Source of the DNA: Lineus longissimus
Taxonomy: Eukaryota > Nemertea > Pilidiophora > Heteronemertea > Lineidae
Direction: 5' to 3'
Assembly (NCBI RefSeq): GCF_910592395.1
Contig: NC_088323.1
Location: 1,612,001-1,676,000, forward strand
Length of the DNA stretch: 64,000 nucleotides
Shown: one piece after another, positions 37,233 to 48,671 of the stretch
Layout: each line of letters begins with the position of its first letter
Numbering within the stretch: position 1 is the stretch's first letter
Position numbers and translations under genes: made by a program
Notes under the pieces: model-generated
Database searches by the model: none
What the model was told of the DNA's origin: nothing
Seen by the model: only the letters and a program-made list of their open reading frames with translations

Positions 37233-39341
37233 CATAACAAAGTGACCGAACAGATTGGTAGCAAAGATGGATTTTAGTCCATCGGAAGTGTCGCTGTCCT
37301 GTTGTGAGAGCAGTCCATGTCCAGTACTGTACATGTGAAAGCAATCCCTGGAAAGACAACGAAATTAATCCCACAGCGTTGACGTCTAAATGGGACGGAG
37401 TCTCATCATGCAGCAAAATTGACGAAGGGGATCAGACTTTGTTATTATTATCATCGGAGATGGGAAAATGTAGTAGGAGAAGACAATGATTTTATGCCTT
37501 TTGGACACCAGAGACTAAAGATTGTGACATTGTCTTTACGACTGTAGTGGAAAAGATTTCTTGTCATCGATGTTGAGAGAAAAAGAACATCTTTTTCTAT
37601 ATCTATCTTCAGAGTCATTTCACCACGTCCAAGACTTCATCTGCCTCCCAATGAAGACTTTAACAGCTGCTGTATTAGAATATGAATCGAGGAAGAGACT
37701 TGTAACCAGCTGTCTTATAGGAGGCGAGCTTAGGTTTACGATGCATAAACCAAATGATATGATGGCTTGTAACATTCGGTCTACAATCTGATCATCATGC
37801 ACCAGTCTTCCCAAGCCTAAATAACAGAGAGAAAGCATCGTTCATAAGTGAAATACATGTCTCGAATCGAGTTGTTGCGGGGCCTTTTCCCTGGACCACA
37901 GAACAATAATTTCATGCCGTGTCTTATGAAAGTGACATCAGCAAGTGTTCGATACCTACTTCGAGAATGTTCCCTTTACGAGGTTGCTCCAGTTGACTGT
38001 GGTGCCTGGCATGATCCCAGCATTGAGGTAGAGATAATCTAAATAGTTATATTTTTCTTTAATCTCCTTCACAGCCTTGAAGACAGAGCTCATCTCCCCA
38101 ACATCAACGAGGATAATTTCAATTTTGGCCTCAGGGTGGGCTAAAGCAAGTTTACTTCGGCAAGCCTGTGCCCGGCCTGGGTTGCGACATGCCAGGCAAA
38201 GGGTCATGGTTGGGTTGGCTGCGAGGAGGCGGTCTGCTAATGCGAGACCAATTCCCCTGAAATAAAAAGATGCTTATAGCAGCAAGTTGTCTTAGCTTAA
38301 TGAAAGTGCATGGATAAAGCTAAATTGATGTTTTTTCTACTTGTTTTCAAATTTAGGCCTATTACTTGGACCCAGACAGCTTTGACTTAGAACTTGAATC
38401 ATCTTTCAAACAGACCACTATCCAGACTACAGAGTAGTATTTTGGCTGAAGAGGGACCAGGGGGCCAAGAGTAGGCCTATGTTCTTTTTTAGTTGTTTCT
38501 GTTCTTCCCGACTCCCTAGCTGTAACCCTCTCAAATTACGTTCTTGTGTCTTCACTCTCAACTAGGCCTATAGGCTACTACTTTAGAGTCATTTTATGAG
38601 ACAATGTCTTAGGCCGAGTCCCATCTTTGCTCAGTGAAGTAGCCTAGGCCTAGATAGATGGGTTCGGTTGGGTACTGTTAGCCAGTATGCAGTAGTACAC
38701 TTCCACGACTCCCTAGCTGTAACCCTCTCAAATCACGTTCTTGTGTCTTCACTCTCATCTAGGCCTATATAGGCTACTACTTTAGAGTCATTTTATGAGA
38801 CAATGTCTTAGGCCTAGTCCCATCTTTGCTCAGTGAAGTAGCCTAGGCCAAGATAGATGGGTTCGGTTGTGTACTGTTAGCCAGTATGCAGTAGGCCTGG
38901 TACACTAGTAAGGCCTAGTACACTAGTAACTAAGTAAGGCCTTTCCTGAACTCCCGCTACAACCAACACTCGGTACTAGCATCAGTCAACCTCCACTCCA
39001 GATCACATCATTAGCAAGATACAAGATAAAAAATGCATCATGATGAAGCCTTTGGCGTTTGAATGAAAGCGAGTAGGTGGTAGATATGACATTGACGATG
39101 TAGAGGTAGGGATGCAGTCTCCAAGGCGACGCTGTCGCCGTGAGCGGCAAGACAGACGGACATGACATCATGAAATGACAAGACAGGTCACGAGGTCAAG
39201 GATGGCGGATGCGGAGGGAAGTGACAAACTGTCTTTTATTAAAAAACAACATGATATTTCAGTCGTCAATATATTGGTGAGCAGAGCATCTGTAAAACGA
39301 ACGTACGCATTGGCACCAGTTATTAAAGCGGTTTTTTTCAT
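37233..39341 (-). CDS. HSD17B7: 3-keto-steroid reductase / 17-beta-HSD type 7-like, first three coding exons
   Basis: Minus-strand exons 39341-39307, 38256-37960 and 37347-37233 join in frame (phases 2, 2, 0), with GTACGT, GTAGGT and GTAAGT donors and good acceptors. They encode 149 residues: MKKTALITGANA at the start, GIGLALADRLL completing the Rossmann TGxxxGxG nucleotide-binding motif across intron 1, CLACRNPGRA, the LNAGIMP motif and HMYSTGHGLLS, then SIFATNLFGHFVM. Order and spacing match the N-terminal half of HSD17B7, an endoplasmic-reticulum NADPH enzyme that reduces 3-ketosteroids in sterol synthesis and estrone in vertebrates. The catalytic YxxxK half, usually followed to about 340 residues, was not found to the left before the GPCR, so the gene is truncated here or has a long intron. 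Intron 1 holds a 197-bp tandem duplication. Confidence 0.8.
38509..38894. repeat. Tandem duplication of about 190 bp inside intron 1 of HSD17B7-like gene
   Basis: The segment starting 'cgactccctagctgtaaccc' and ending 'ccagtatgcagtag' occurs at 38509-38695 and again at 38706-38894, with only a few differences. The second copy is followed by small repeats of 'gtacactagtaaggcct'. Confidence 0.9.
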
Positions 39342-40721
39342 GTTCTGGGAAGTCGAGTTTAAAGTCCAAATTTAAATAACAGGCAGCGGACCACGTGTAA
39401 GAATGTTGCATAGATGTTGACATCACCGATTTTTTCATAATTATTTAAGACAATTTTCTGATATAAGTATACTTGTATTACATTAATAGCAATCATTCAA
39501 GATCTACTGCTGCAGTAAAATCTTTGTTTGTTGTGTGAAATACTTCGATATATAAAAAAGTTATTTTCTATATCATTACTTCCATAGCTACATAAATTGT
39601 TTGTTGAATTATTTAATGACGTCATTGTTGAATTTTCATACTCCACACGCTTCTTCAAACTCCAGACTTGCTTTGCGCGTGCGTGATTGTCAATTTGAGT
39701 TATTTTTAGGTTATGAAAACACAATGATTCGTTTAGATTAGACCAATTTGCATTACCGGCGTGTTGGCAGCTTATTGGTTGATCATACTTGGTCACCCAA
39801 TGCTGTGGCGAGGCCTCGTTTTGGGATTTGTCGTAAATACGTCACTGGGACTGAAGTCTATTAATAGATGGGGATGACCACGGCATACATCAACTGCACA
39901 TTGTGTACAAAGTGGATGGGTGGTGTGAAGTGAAAGATAGTCCCTCAAATCATGGAGTCCTTCACATTTGTCTTTGATTGTTTATTGCTTCTCAGGACCT
40001 GTAGCATCTTGACGAGACAAACCATTCAATGTGAACTCAAATGATTGTCGCCATCTGAACTTGGCGATATGAATTCATAGTCATATACTGGTGAAAAACC
40101 ATTCATTTCAATAAGAAAGCTGGTTACTCTAAGGTGAAAGTGATTAAGGTGATCTGAGAAATATGGATTAATACTAGTCTAATGATCATAAACCATTCAA
40201 TGTGAATTCAATGTAAACCATACAATGCTGGTGGTCATCTAATAGATTTGGATTCATACTAGTGATAACCCATTCAATGTATCACATGCTGAACATCTCA
40301 TCATTGGCTCACCAGTTTGTTGGTTTAAATGCATGACAATATTTAAAAAACAATACTAGTTGAAGTGTTGGAGCACCACCAGGCATGTAAAGAAGAAGAG
40401 CAAATTTTAATCATTTTCTTTTGAAAATTATTTATTTTTGCACATTCCAAGAATTATCCTCACATGACAACTTGGAAAGTCAGTGTAGGAGGAAAACCGT
40501 TTCAACGGGAGAAAACCTACGCAATTGGAGGGAGTCGTCAACTCCATCACACCGGTGACAGGCACAGAGCTTACAACCATAATGACTTCATCCATGTACA
40601 TTACATCGATCATAGTCACTGTGCCACTCCAATGCCCATTAAAGGACGAGTCATGGAGATGATTGTACTATCACACATGTTCTCCTACTTTAAAATGTCC
40701 AAAAAAGACACTGCTGAATAG
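39202..40721 (+). CDS. Candidate two-exon gene, 114 aa, unknown
   Basis: Exon 1 (39202-39276) has a good start context, 'aaggATGGCGG', and encodes 25 residues (MADAEGSDKLSFIKKQHDIS, then VVNIL) up to a GTGAGC donor in phase 0. Exon 2 (40452-40721) follows an acceptor ending 'cacattccaag', is open in phase 0 and ends MSKKDTAE and a stop. It is rich in His (HHTGDRHRAYNHNDFIHVHY). ATTAAA words lie 130-200 bp downstream. I do not recognise the protein, and intermediate exons may exist. Exon 1 sits inside intron 1 of the minus-strand HSD17B7-like gene, so the two 5' ends overlap. Confidence 0.3.
39791..40013 (+). repeat. Dispersed repeat pair, copy A
   Basis: Shares long blocks with 53739-53934: 'ggcctcgttttg', 'gatttgtcgtaaatacgtca', 'gtctattaatagatgggga', 'gatagtccctcaaatcat' and 'gattgtttattgcttctcag', ending at the same 'tagcatcttgac'. 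This copy has an insertion of about 25 bp relative to the other. Confidence 0.8.
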
Positions 40722-42641
40722 AGAGATCTTACACTAGATGACTCAACAATTCCAATAATGAGCCAGCTAACATTGAGCTGGCCCTTAACCAACCTCTGCA
40801 TGCATTCATCATGTCCGTATACATTCTGTACAAGTTTTAGCTATTGTACATGTATTAAAACCTCTTGTGTATGACTTCAGTTGAGCCATGTTCAGTGAAC
40901 AATAGGTTATGTCACTGCTCTCATTAAACCATGACTAAACAGGTTTAGGGCCCAATTTGAATAACAAAAGAACCACATTTCTCATGGCCAGGAACTGGAC
41001 AGAGGCTGCCAATTAGCATGACAAAAGGAGCAGAGGTGACATGTATTTGCATGACAAAAGAGGTAGCTTGACCTGGCAAGACTAGATGTTGGTCTGTCAG
41101 GGTTTTTTTGCAAGTTGAGTCTTAGATCTCTTTTATTTTACTTACAAGATTTACATGCATTACAAATATAATTACATACATGACAATATAAAACGTCTTA
41201 CACATTGACGTTACACTTTTCTCAAATCATTCAGTACCAAGTCAACATGATAATTATGCTCTTGCAATGAAAGTCTTCTTGATTCGAAACAAAGAAAAAG
41301 ACTGAGATTCTTTCCTGTGAGACCGCTATAGGTATAGGATCAAGAACCAGTCTTTTTCTGATAAGTTTCAATAAAACAATAGTTTTATTGACACAATTCT
41401 ATTTTAATAGTTTAATATTTTAACATTGACTATTTAAGTTAAATTGGTGAAAAGATGTTTTTCATCCCGAGATTTTTTTGTTCACGGGTATTGATTAAAA
41501 GTGAAAGGGAATAAAAATTCACTAGATTTGTGATGTTGGTCAGTTGTCTCAAGTATGAAGGTAAAGACACTGAGCAACTGAGCCAGCCAATGATACGAAG
41601 GATCTTTGGCGCCTGGGCCCAGGTGGTGTTTAAATGCTGGTGGATTCTGTGGTACTGAAGAGATCAAGAAACAGTAAAAAGGCCTACAGTTCCATCAAGA
41701 CACACATGTTCATTCGCTTTGCCTGGGGTCAGAGCAAAGCGAATGTCATGTGAACCCCATGTCTCATGTGATGGACATAATCAAATACAATATCTGATGA
41801 ATTCGGTGATTTTTTTGAGCAGAAAGATCTTTTTGCTTGAACCAAATCTGAAGTAGCCGGTAGGGTCCCAATGTACCCTAGGCTATGGTGAATGTTTTGT
41901 TTGGGTACCAACTTACCCTGTTGGCTGTCCTGTTAACCAGAACATCCCCTCCTCATTTTGATTTTTCTCATTAATCTTGCTTGAAAATACTTTCTGGGCT
42001 TGTGACATGCCCTGGTTACCTTATTACACCCTCCCCCCATTTCTAAACTCTTCTTTAAATGTGTACGAATTTGAGCCATGGCAAGAGTTTGCCTTCTCGC
42101 AATCAGAAAACAAAATATCAGGATTTTTATCAAATCACCTTTCAATCAGATATTGCAATAAAGGTAAGGCCTACGGTGACAAAAATCAAACCTCCTTGAC
42201 GGCGACGGGAGCATGGTAGAGATGCGCTGGCTCAGCAACATCCTCCCTTCTGTGGGATGGCTCATCTCCTGAAAAGAAACATAATATCATATTTGTAGGT
42301 GCACACAATTATCAGCAAAATATATGATGCACTGGAACGCATCAGTTTCTGCAATAGTGAGGTTAAGATTAGTACAGAAATAATAAAGCACCAACTTTAT
42401 TGACATCCATTTCGTTACCATACTTTGAAAAATTGCCTTTCTCGGGGTCAATATTTTAAACGTAACATGTATGCTAATGCAAAACTTATGACTAGTTCAA
42501 AGTAGTCGTATTCCAAGTTAGCTTCTGTAACCTGAGATCATATTGTACAAAGATCTTTGCATCTAATCATTTTGTTTGTTGTTTATTCACATGTAGGTCA
42601 ACTAACGATACAACGCAGTGCGTAGGTAAACCATTAAAACC

Positions 42642-42836
42642 ATGAGAGAAATGATGTGTATCAATATCAGCTGCGCTATTATTTATGCCATAGCGACATG
42701 CCCTGAGCATTCTGATTTGGTGACAGAAAATGCCCTTACAGTTTCGTTACAGCAATGCCCATTGGCTAATCGTCCAGCCATACGAATTCCCACTATTTGT
42801 GGCAGTCCCTTAGGAGACCCAATTAGGATGAATTGA
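42642..42836 (+). CDS. Candidate short ORF, 64 aa
   Basis: An acceptor-like 'tttattcacatgtag' ends at about 42597, followed by an ATG in fair context ('accATGAGAG') and 64 codons: MREMMCINISCAIIYAIATC at the start, IRMN at the end. An AATAAA lies about 95 bp after the stop. The N-terminus is weakly signal-peptide-like. This could be a small secreted protein or a chance frame. Confidence 0.2.
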   Translation: MREMMCINISCAIIYAIATCPEHSDLVTENALTVSLQQCPLANRPAIRIPTICGSPLGDPIRMN

Positions 42837-44649
42837 AGCAATGGACTGCCGCGGGAGTGTAGGGCCTGACAAAAGAACTTTTGAGCAATATTCTGTACCT
42901 CAGGCGACTGTAATCATATATATGTCAATAAAGTTGTTGTTTTTTGTTACCATTCAAACCTTAACCTCACAAATGACTATCAACACTGCATGAAATGGTC
43001 CATGTGATCACCTGGGTTCCTACAGTGAAGGGTCATTATTTGACATGTGACGTCAAGAAGTAGAGGTAATCAAAGTTTGCCATCAGTGGCCAATTGATGA
43101 TTTTCATGGCTAGAACGGGGTTTCCTCAAGTTTGAATGCCAGACATGTAAACCTAAGAACCATAATAGACCAAAGATTTGCTGGGGTAGGAGATCTTTCC
43201 TATTGTGCATAGTTTAAAGGCAAGGTCATAAGTTGCAAACTTCTCAATATCAGAGGTCTGATCAATCTAAGAAGTTTTCTCTTTTACAATGTTTTTAATT
43301 GTTCACAATCCCTAAATAAGGCTATAGCCTACACAAAAGCAATGACATAGAAATTAGAAATTGATTTTTTTATAATATTACCGTATGAGATGGCATCCTT
43401 CCATATGTAAGAGATGAGCTGGCTCCATGGTGGCTGCTGGATATGGCGTCACATTACATAATGATAAGGGCTCTATGTCCTCGGAGTCATCAGAGTCCCC
43501 TTAGAGCATCATTTCAATTGTCATTAAAGTCTATTCGTATGACACACGATGTAAGTGTCCACCGCCGATATCCCTGAGCGTAACGATTCCATCCATTGAA
43601 TCTACCCGACTCTCAGTCCCTCATCCAAGCATGGCTGGAAAACAAAATATCAAGGTCAATCCATTGTTTACCAAGATTAAAGACTTGAGCCATTTTAATA
43701 GAATTACAGTGCAGGGCAATGTACCTTCAACCCTAGCTCAGTTCCGAAACTCATTGTGTCTGCATGGATTGCTTGTCTGCCATGCTTTTTCAAGATGTTT
43801 TAGTTTAGTAGTGCCTAACTGCAGGAATGCAATGAAGATTAGCTCAGCCTTTTTTTCGTACGCAATCTTCAGAATGCCATTAAACACAGCCCAGAGCAAA
43901 GGAAATATCTTTTTACTAGTAAACAACTTAAGGGCGATTCATAATATTGAATTTTAAGTACACCACTCTATCTTACTGCATATGCATTGAATCCTTCCTC
44001 ATACAACATCTGCCAGGAAGATCCCCATGAAGGTCAATTAGGCTGTCTTCCCCAAATTGTCGATGGATGGGTATGAAGGCATCTTCTCATGGGGCGAAGT
44101 GTTGGCATCTGTTGTTCTCTGGGTCTTTGAGAGTCGTTCTTGCTTCAGTACGCATCATAGACTGTGGTGGAAGTCATTGGGTCAACTCAACAGCCACCAT
44201 CTCCAGTCATCTGCATAGCCTAGAAAACAGGGAAAAAATTTATTGAATACAGGGTAATCTCTACACAGATTGAAGCCAAAAGAAACTAGATATTTGTTAT
44301 TCAGTTAAGGAGATGGTCATCACTTTCAGTGTCAAGTTTTGTTTTTGCCAAACTTTCAAGGCTTCACTGTTTTTAATGAAAGTGGTCAGTGTTTTTTCTA
44401 AATTTTCTGATTTTTGTGCTTTGCCTATCAATTTGCCTTTTTTTCATCAGGACTTCGACTTCAACTCGAGATATCAACAATGTTGCAATTTTAATCTTAT
44501 GCACTGGGATCTGTTGGGGCTCTATATGACCCTGTTGTCAATGAATGTCACTATAGCACATCTGTCAACCAAAGTTCAATGTGGTGAGGGCCATTTTTAT
44601 TCAGTGTATATCTACCACATTTCTAAGGGGAAAGATACCTCTTGACAAT

Positions 44650-44705
44650 ACAATAGCCTCTACAATAGCCTCTACAATAGCCTCTACAATAGCCTCTACA
44701 ATAGC
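44650..44705 (+). repeat. 12-bp tandem repeat
   Basis: 'acaatagcctct' is repeated four times exactly plus a partial copy. Confidence 0.95.
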
Positions 44706-45385
44706 GCAGTGTCTGTTGTACTTCTTCCACAAAGACAGTCGCCTGTTTCATAAGCTTATAAAGCTATGAACTTGAGACTTGGTACACATCAACCACCACG
44801 TCAAATGTGACCCATCACAGCAAAACCAGGCGCATGTCGCTCGGAGCTTGGCAGGTTGAGACGGACTGTCTGTTCATTTCTCTATTGTCTGCCTTTTGTG
44901 AAATATGAGCACATCAATTTCTTCCATTATCTCCTGGTGTCATTTAGGCTCTTCTTCTGTTCGACAAGCGCCTGGTTTTGCTGTGACGGGTCACAAATGA
45001 TATAGTACAGCAAATTCAGGTCTTGTCTGATCTGGCCGTTACTTGAGCACTCTCAGTCAGGTGGTCTCACTCGGGGATAAAAGTTCATGACTTGGCCACC
45101 AGGGTGCAGGTTCAGAGACATAACAAGAGGCCCAAGGGCCTGGCGCTCAGCTGAGTTGTTGCTGCGTTGTTCGTATATATTACATTACTCGTCAAACTCT
45201 ACTAAACTAAGGACTCAAAGCCTAAGGATATTAGCTTCTGGATGTGTAACAGTGAATTACGGTAGACTGGCGCAATCTACTTCAAGCAAGCTCCACCCTT
45301 GCAATGTGTGCGCAAACAGATAACCTAACCTATATTGGACCATCAATTCTACACACAGCAACATGATTCATCCTCAGCTGTTACC

Positions 45386-45409
45386 ATGATGATGATGATG
45401 ATGATGATC
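45386..45409 (+). repeat. ATG trinucleotide microsatellite
   Basis: Eight consecutive 'atg' units. Confidence 0.9.
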
Positions 45410-46081
45410 CTTTTCGCAAATTGGTCGTCTTCTGTCTTTCTTCCATACTTCAGTGCCACCGGATGTAGTCTGCCCTTGTGGAGGGATCCTTTCAGCACCG
45501 GGACACAAGAATCCATGCGAATTGAATCACATGGAGAGACTAGCCCAATCACCCGCTTTTGGCTGGGTAGAAATGGGTAAATCTCGCAGACTGGACCTTA
45601 AACTCTACTGCCGACGTGTGAGGCCGGTCTGACAGATGAGTAAGTGGGGTCCACCTAATGCAGAAGGCACCAGTTTCCCTAACTAAAAGGGTAACATTAA
45701 CAAAATGCTCTACCCAACTCTATTATTGCCTAAAGGCCTGTGTACACTAGTAAAATATTAGCAACATTTTTACATTTCCAGTTGCAACAAATGTTGCAAA
45801 AATGTTGCGTAGTGTGTACAGAGCAAAACGCGTCTTACAACATGTTGTAAAATTGTTGCAAATTAAATGCAATGCAATTCTTTGTTGCATGTTGTAAAAA
45901 TGTTGCAAACTCTTCAGCCAATCAGAAATAGGATTTGCGTCATGTGATCTACCGGAGTTCATGTGACTTGAACAAGAAGCAGGTATAGCAACTCTCAAGT
46001 GAGTGTCTTGCTTCGTAGGGTGATGAAACCTTTTCTAGAAGTTTTTGTGTGACGGCTTGTCAGTCAGCCACAACTCCTTTA

Positions 46082-46678
46082 GGCTGCGTATCCATAGGCT
46101 GTTCCGTGCCCTGCACAACATTCCCTTTTTACCGCCTGGCGCGCCACACGGACAATGAACCTTCGTTGGTGTTATTGACCGTTCCCATAGGTTATGCCGT
46201 GTCACATTGCGGGCATATATGCACTGTGGATTGGGAATATAGGCCCATATTGGGATTGAACATGTCCATTCTTTTGCGAGTGAACAACACGGAAGCAATG
46301 TCTGAGGCGAAATTAATTCAAGAGGTTCATCAACGGGAACTACTCTGGGATCCCGAAACTGATGATTATCATAACAAGCACGAACCTGTAATTTGTTGCT
46401 TAAAAGTCAGGTTTTATATACATGTACATGTCAATTTGATGTTGCAAGTGAAAATACAAGTTACTTGTATTTTCATTTTCAATATTCATAAGAAATTGTC
46501 TTCTGAAATAATGACAGCGTGCGGATAAACGCGATTGACCGCTGCGAAATGAGGACTACAAAGGCCTACATGACCAAAAAGGAATATCCAATGGAGACTC
46601 AGGGCATAGTGCCAGGTCACAAGGCTGTTACGCCATAACGCCACACTACACAAGGGCATACCCTATGGATACGCGGCC
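46082..46678 (+). mobile_element. Nested PIF/Harbinger-type element with TTA target duplication
   Basis: Inside the outer element, 'GGCTGCGTATCCATAGG' at 46082 is matched by the reverse complement 'CCTATGGATACGCGGCC' ending at 46678. Both are flanked by TTA (46079-46081 and 46679-46681). The interior encodes a MADF-like fragment. At 597 bp it is an internally deleted derivative of a larger Harbinger-type element. Confidence 0.75.
46298..46387 (+). pseudogene. MADF (Myb/SANT-like) domain fragment of a Harbinger element
   Basis: An ATG-initiated stretch reads SEAKLIQEVHQRELLWDPET then DDYHNKHEP. It matches the first helices of the MADF DNA-binding domain (pattern LIxxVxxRxxLWD...DYxNK). Harbinger-type elements carry such a Myb/SANT or MADF gene beside the transposase. 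The match stops at CCT followed by GTAATT, possibly an original donor, and the remaining helices are missing. It is not expected to be functional. Confidence 0.6.
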
Positions 46679-46989
46679 TTAACAGGCAGTGGTATGCCCC
46701 ATCATCCACCCTCATTTTGATCCAGGGCCTGGTCCATATTCTCTTTGGTTATTTCGCCGCCTCTTCCGTCTCTCAACAATGACAGCTAAAATTGCTGCAG
46801 AAGCACTCAAAACACATCTTCTCTCCTTGGAATCATCCATTTTCCCTCCAAAATACCTATTTCCCTTTGTTCCCACTAAAAAGTTTGCAACAATTTACCA
46901 ACATGTTGTAAAAATGTTGCTAATTTGTTGCAATTTTGTTGCTAGTGAACACAGGGCCTTGAAGGGCTTGTTGCAAAATTGTTGTAAAA

Positions 46990-47073
46990 ATGTTGGTAAA
47001 ATGTTGGTAAAATGTTGGTAAAATGTTGGTAAAATGTTGGTAAAATGTTGGTAAAATGTTGGTAAAATGTTGC
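46990..47073 (+). repeat. 11-bp tandem repeat in the outer element
   Basis: 'atgttggtaaa' is repeated seven times without change next to the right terminal inverted repeat. It is a local expansion of sub-terminal sequence. Confidence 0.95.
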
Positions 47074-48031
47074 TAATATTTTACTAGTGTACACCCTGCT
47101 TAAGTCAAGTGAAACTCTTAACAAACCTTAGCAGAATGCCACCATTGAAATGTTGATAATATTAATAATGATAGCAAGTAAAAATTTTAAACAGATAGAC
47201 TTGATTTTTTTAACCAACTGCCACATGCGGTTTTCTTTATTTAGTAAATTTTGAGGTAAGTATTACAGAATGAAATACTTGAATACTAGAATTGCCTGGC
47301 TCTTCTGATGATTGCACTGGTGAACACCGAAGTCGATGGGATGTGCAAAGTCATAGCTCGATCCTCTCTCTTGGTCATCTTTGAGATGTAGTCACCAAAT
47401 ATGTTCAAATGCATGCAGCTGCAGATCATTCCTGTCCTGCAAAACATGATGAGGAGATAACATTTTAATTTTGATAGAATAGGTAAGCTAGCCAAGTTTT
47501 ATATCAAATACAAGGCCAACAACAACTGATAAGGCGCTAGGGCCGAATGATCAAGGAAGTTCATTGATATGATTGGGAATACATTGTGATAAGAGTGATG
47601 AATCGGCCCCGTTTGAAGCATTGTGCTATGTACAGTGTGCAAGTGTCAGTGTGTATCATATCGCATTTACTGTTTGTTGACATTTCAAATCGCTGGCGTC
47701 GATCCTCAATTACACTGTTTATGTACATTGGCAACCTTACCCGATGATATCAGAACGATGTTTATTATTGTCTTGTTTATTCACATTAGTTCTGCTAAGT
47801 GACAAGAGTTATTTGTTGAGAAATCCATGATTTAAAGCCGGACTTTGACATCGTTTCTCAGACCAACCAAGCTGCATTTCGCAGATCGTTTTTCAACGAT
47901 CGTCGACGAACTATTTCAAATTAATCACATCCAATTAAACAATCCAAGCCTTCCCTAATGTCATCAACATGCAATAACACAAGCTGCCAAATATTATCGC
48001 CTATGAAATTGTGAATTTAATGAGAACTTAC

Positions 48032-48067
48032 CTCTGAATTGACAGAACGCGATCTATTCCATAGCAT
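48032..48067 (-). CDS. Possible first coding exon (MLWNRSRSVNSE)
   Basis: On the minus strand an ATG at 48067 opens 12 codons ending at a strong GTAAGT donor. Upstream (48070-48160) the DNA is unusually CpG-rich for this window and has an ATTGG word, as in a TATA-less promoter. The next good acceptor, at 47436 ('tgttttgcag'), continues this frame for only 14 codons. The transcript may therefore be non-coding or start elsewhere. Confidence 0.2.
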
Positions 48068-48466
48068 GGTCTCCTTACGTCTGAACTGCGCAGACTCGAG
48101 ACGTGACGTTCGCTGCATGTGTGATTGGACGTGGGATAACTCGCGCGAAATTTAAAATGCTCTTCTTGGGGGTGCTCACTAAATTGCGCCAGTAACACCA
48201 CCTGGTGAGAAATTCATGAACTACGCCTATTGATAATGAAAGAGAAAGCTTTGCTCTATAAAATTAGATTTGATTCATGATCCCCAACTGAGAAATCAGC
48301 TGCTGGAAAAGTTTTTGGAAAATTTCGCTTGGTGCCACCTAGTGGCCAAACCGCTCATCCTGCCGGACCCACATTTGGTCTATTCAGGAGTCCTGAAGGG
48401 TCTCAACGCCTCAGAGGGAAAATCTATCGCCTATCCGCCATAGTTTTGAAACGTGCCTGTTTAACG

Positions 48467-48517
<51 letters not shown>
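48467..48517 (+). repeat. GACA tetranucleotide microsatellite
   Basis: About 12 consecutive 'gaca' units. Confidence 0.95.
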
Positions 48518-48671
48518 GGACACTCATTCTACCATTTACTCATATGAATAGCTCAGCTTTTCAGCTGAGCTAAAAATGATTTGTTTCTCTTCTAAACTGC
48601 TGGTTGGACAGTTATGAAGTTTGTTTCATGAGCAGATATAACATCAACCAGGACTAAGTCATGCTCACCCT

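Larger units (their letters stand above)
41400..45733. other. Mostly spacer with orphan exon candidates
   Basis: Minus-strand exon-like pieces with clean acceptors occur at 43499-43382 (GDSDDSEDIEPLSLC..., GTAATA donor), 42268 leftward (DEPSHRREDVAEPAHLYHA...) and about 41657 leftward, near a minus-strand AATAAA at about 41380-41390. Their phases do not link cleanly, so no gene is called. A plus-strand 108-codon frame starting MAGKQNIKVNP at 43631 also has no support beyond its ATG. Confidence 0.4.
45734..47100. mobile_element. PIF/Harbinger-type element with TAA target duplication (outer)
   Basis: The left end 'AGGCCTGTGTACACTAG' continues into 'taaaatattagcaacattt', and the right end reads the reverse complement (from 47061, 'tgctaatattttactagtgt', ending 'ACACCCTGCT'). 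Both ends are flanked by TAA (45731-45733 and 47101-47103), the 3-bp target duplication typical of PIF/Harbinger insertions. Sub-terminal DNA is full of 'gttgcaa' and 'tgttggtaaa' iterations on both sides. At 1367 bp it lacks room for a transposase and is therefore non-autonomous. A second element is nested inside it. Confidence 0.75.

Noticed and set aside
44060-44220. Minus-strand exon after the 'gttttctag' acceptor at about 44220
   Set aside because: All three frames meet stops within about 15 codons, and no donor was found before them.
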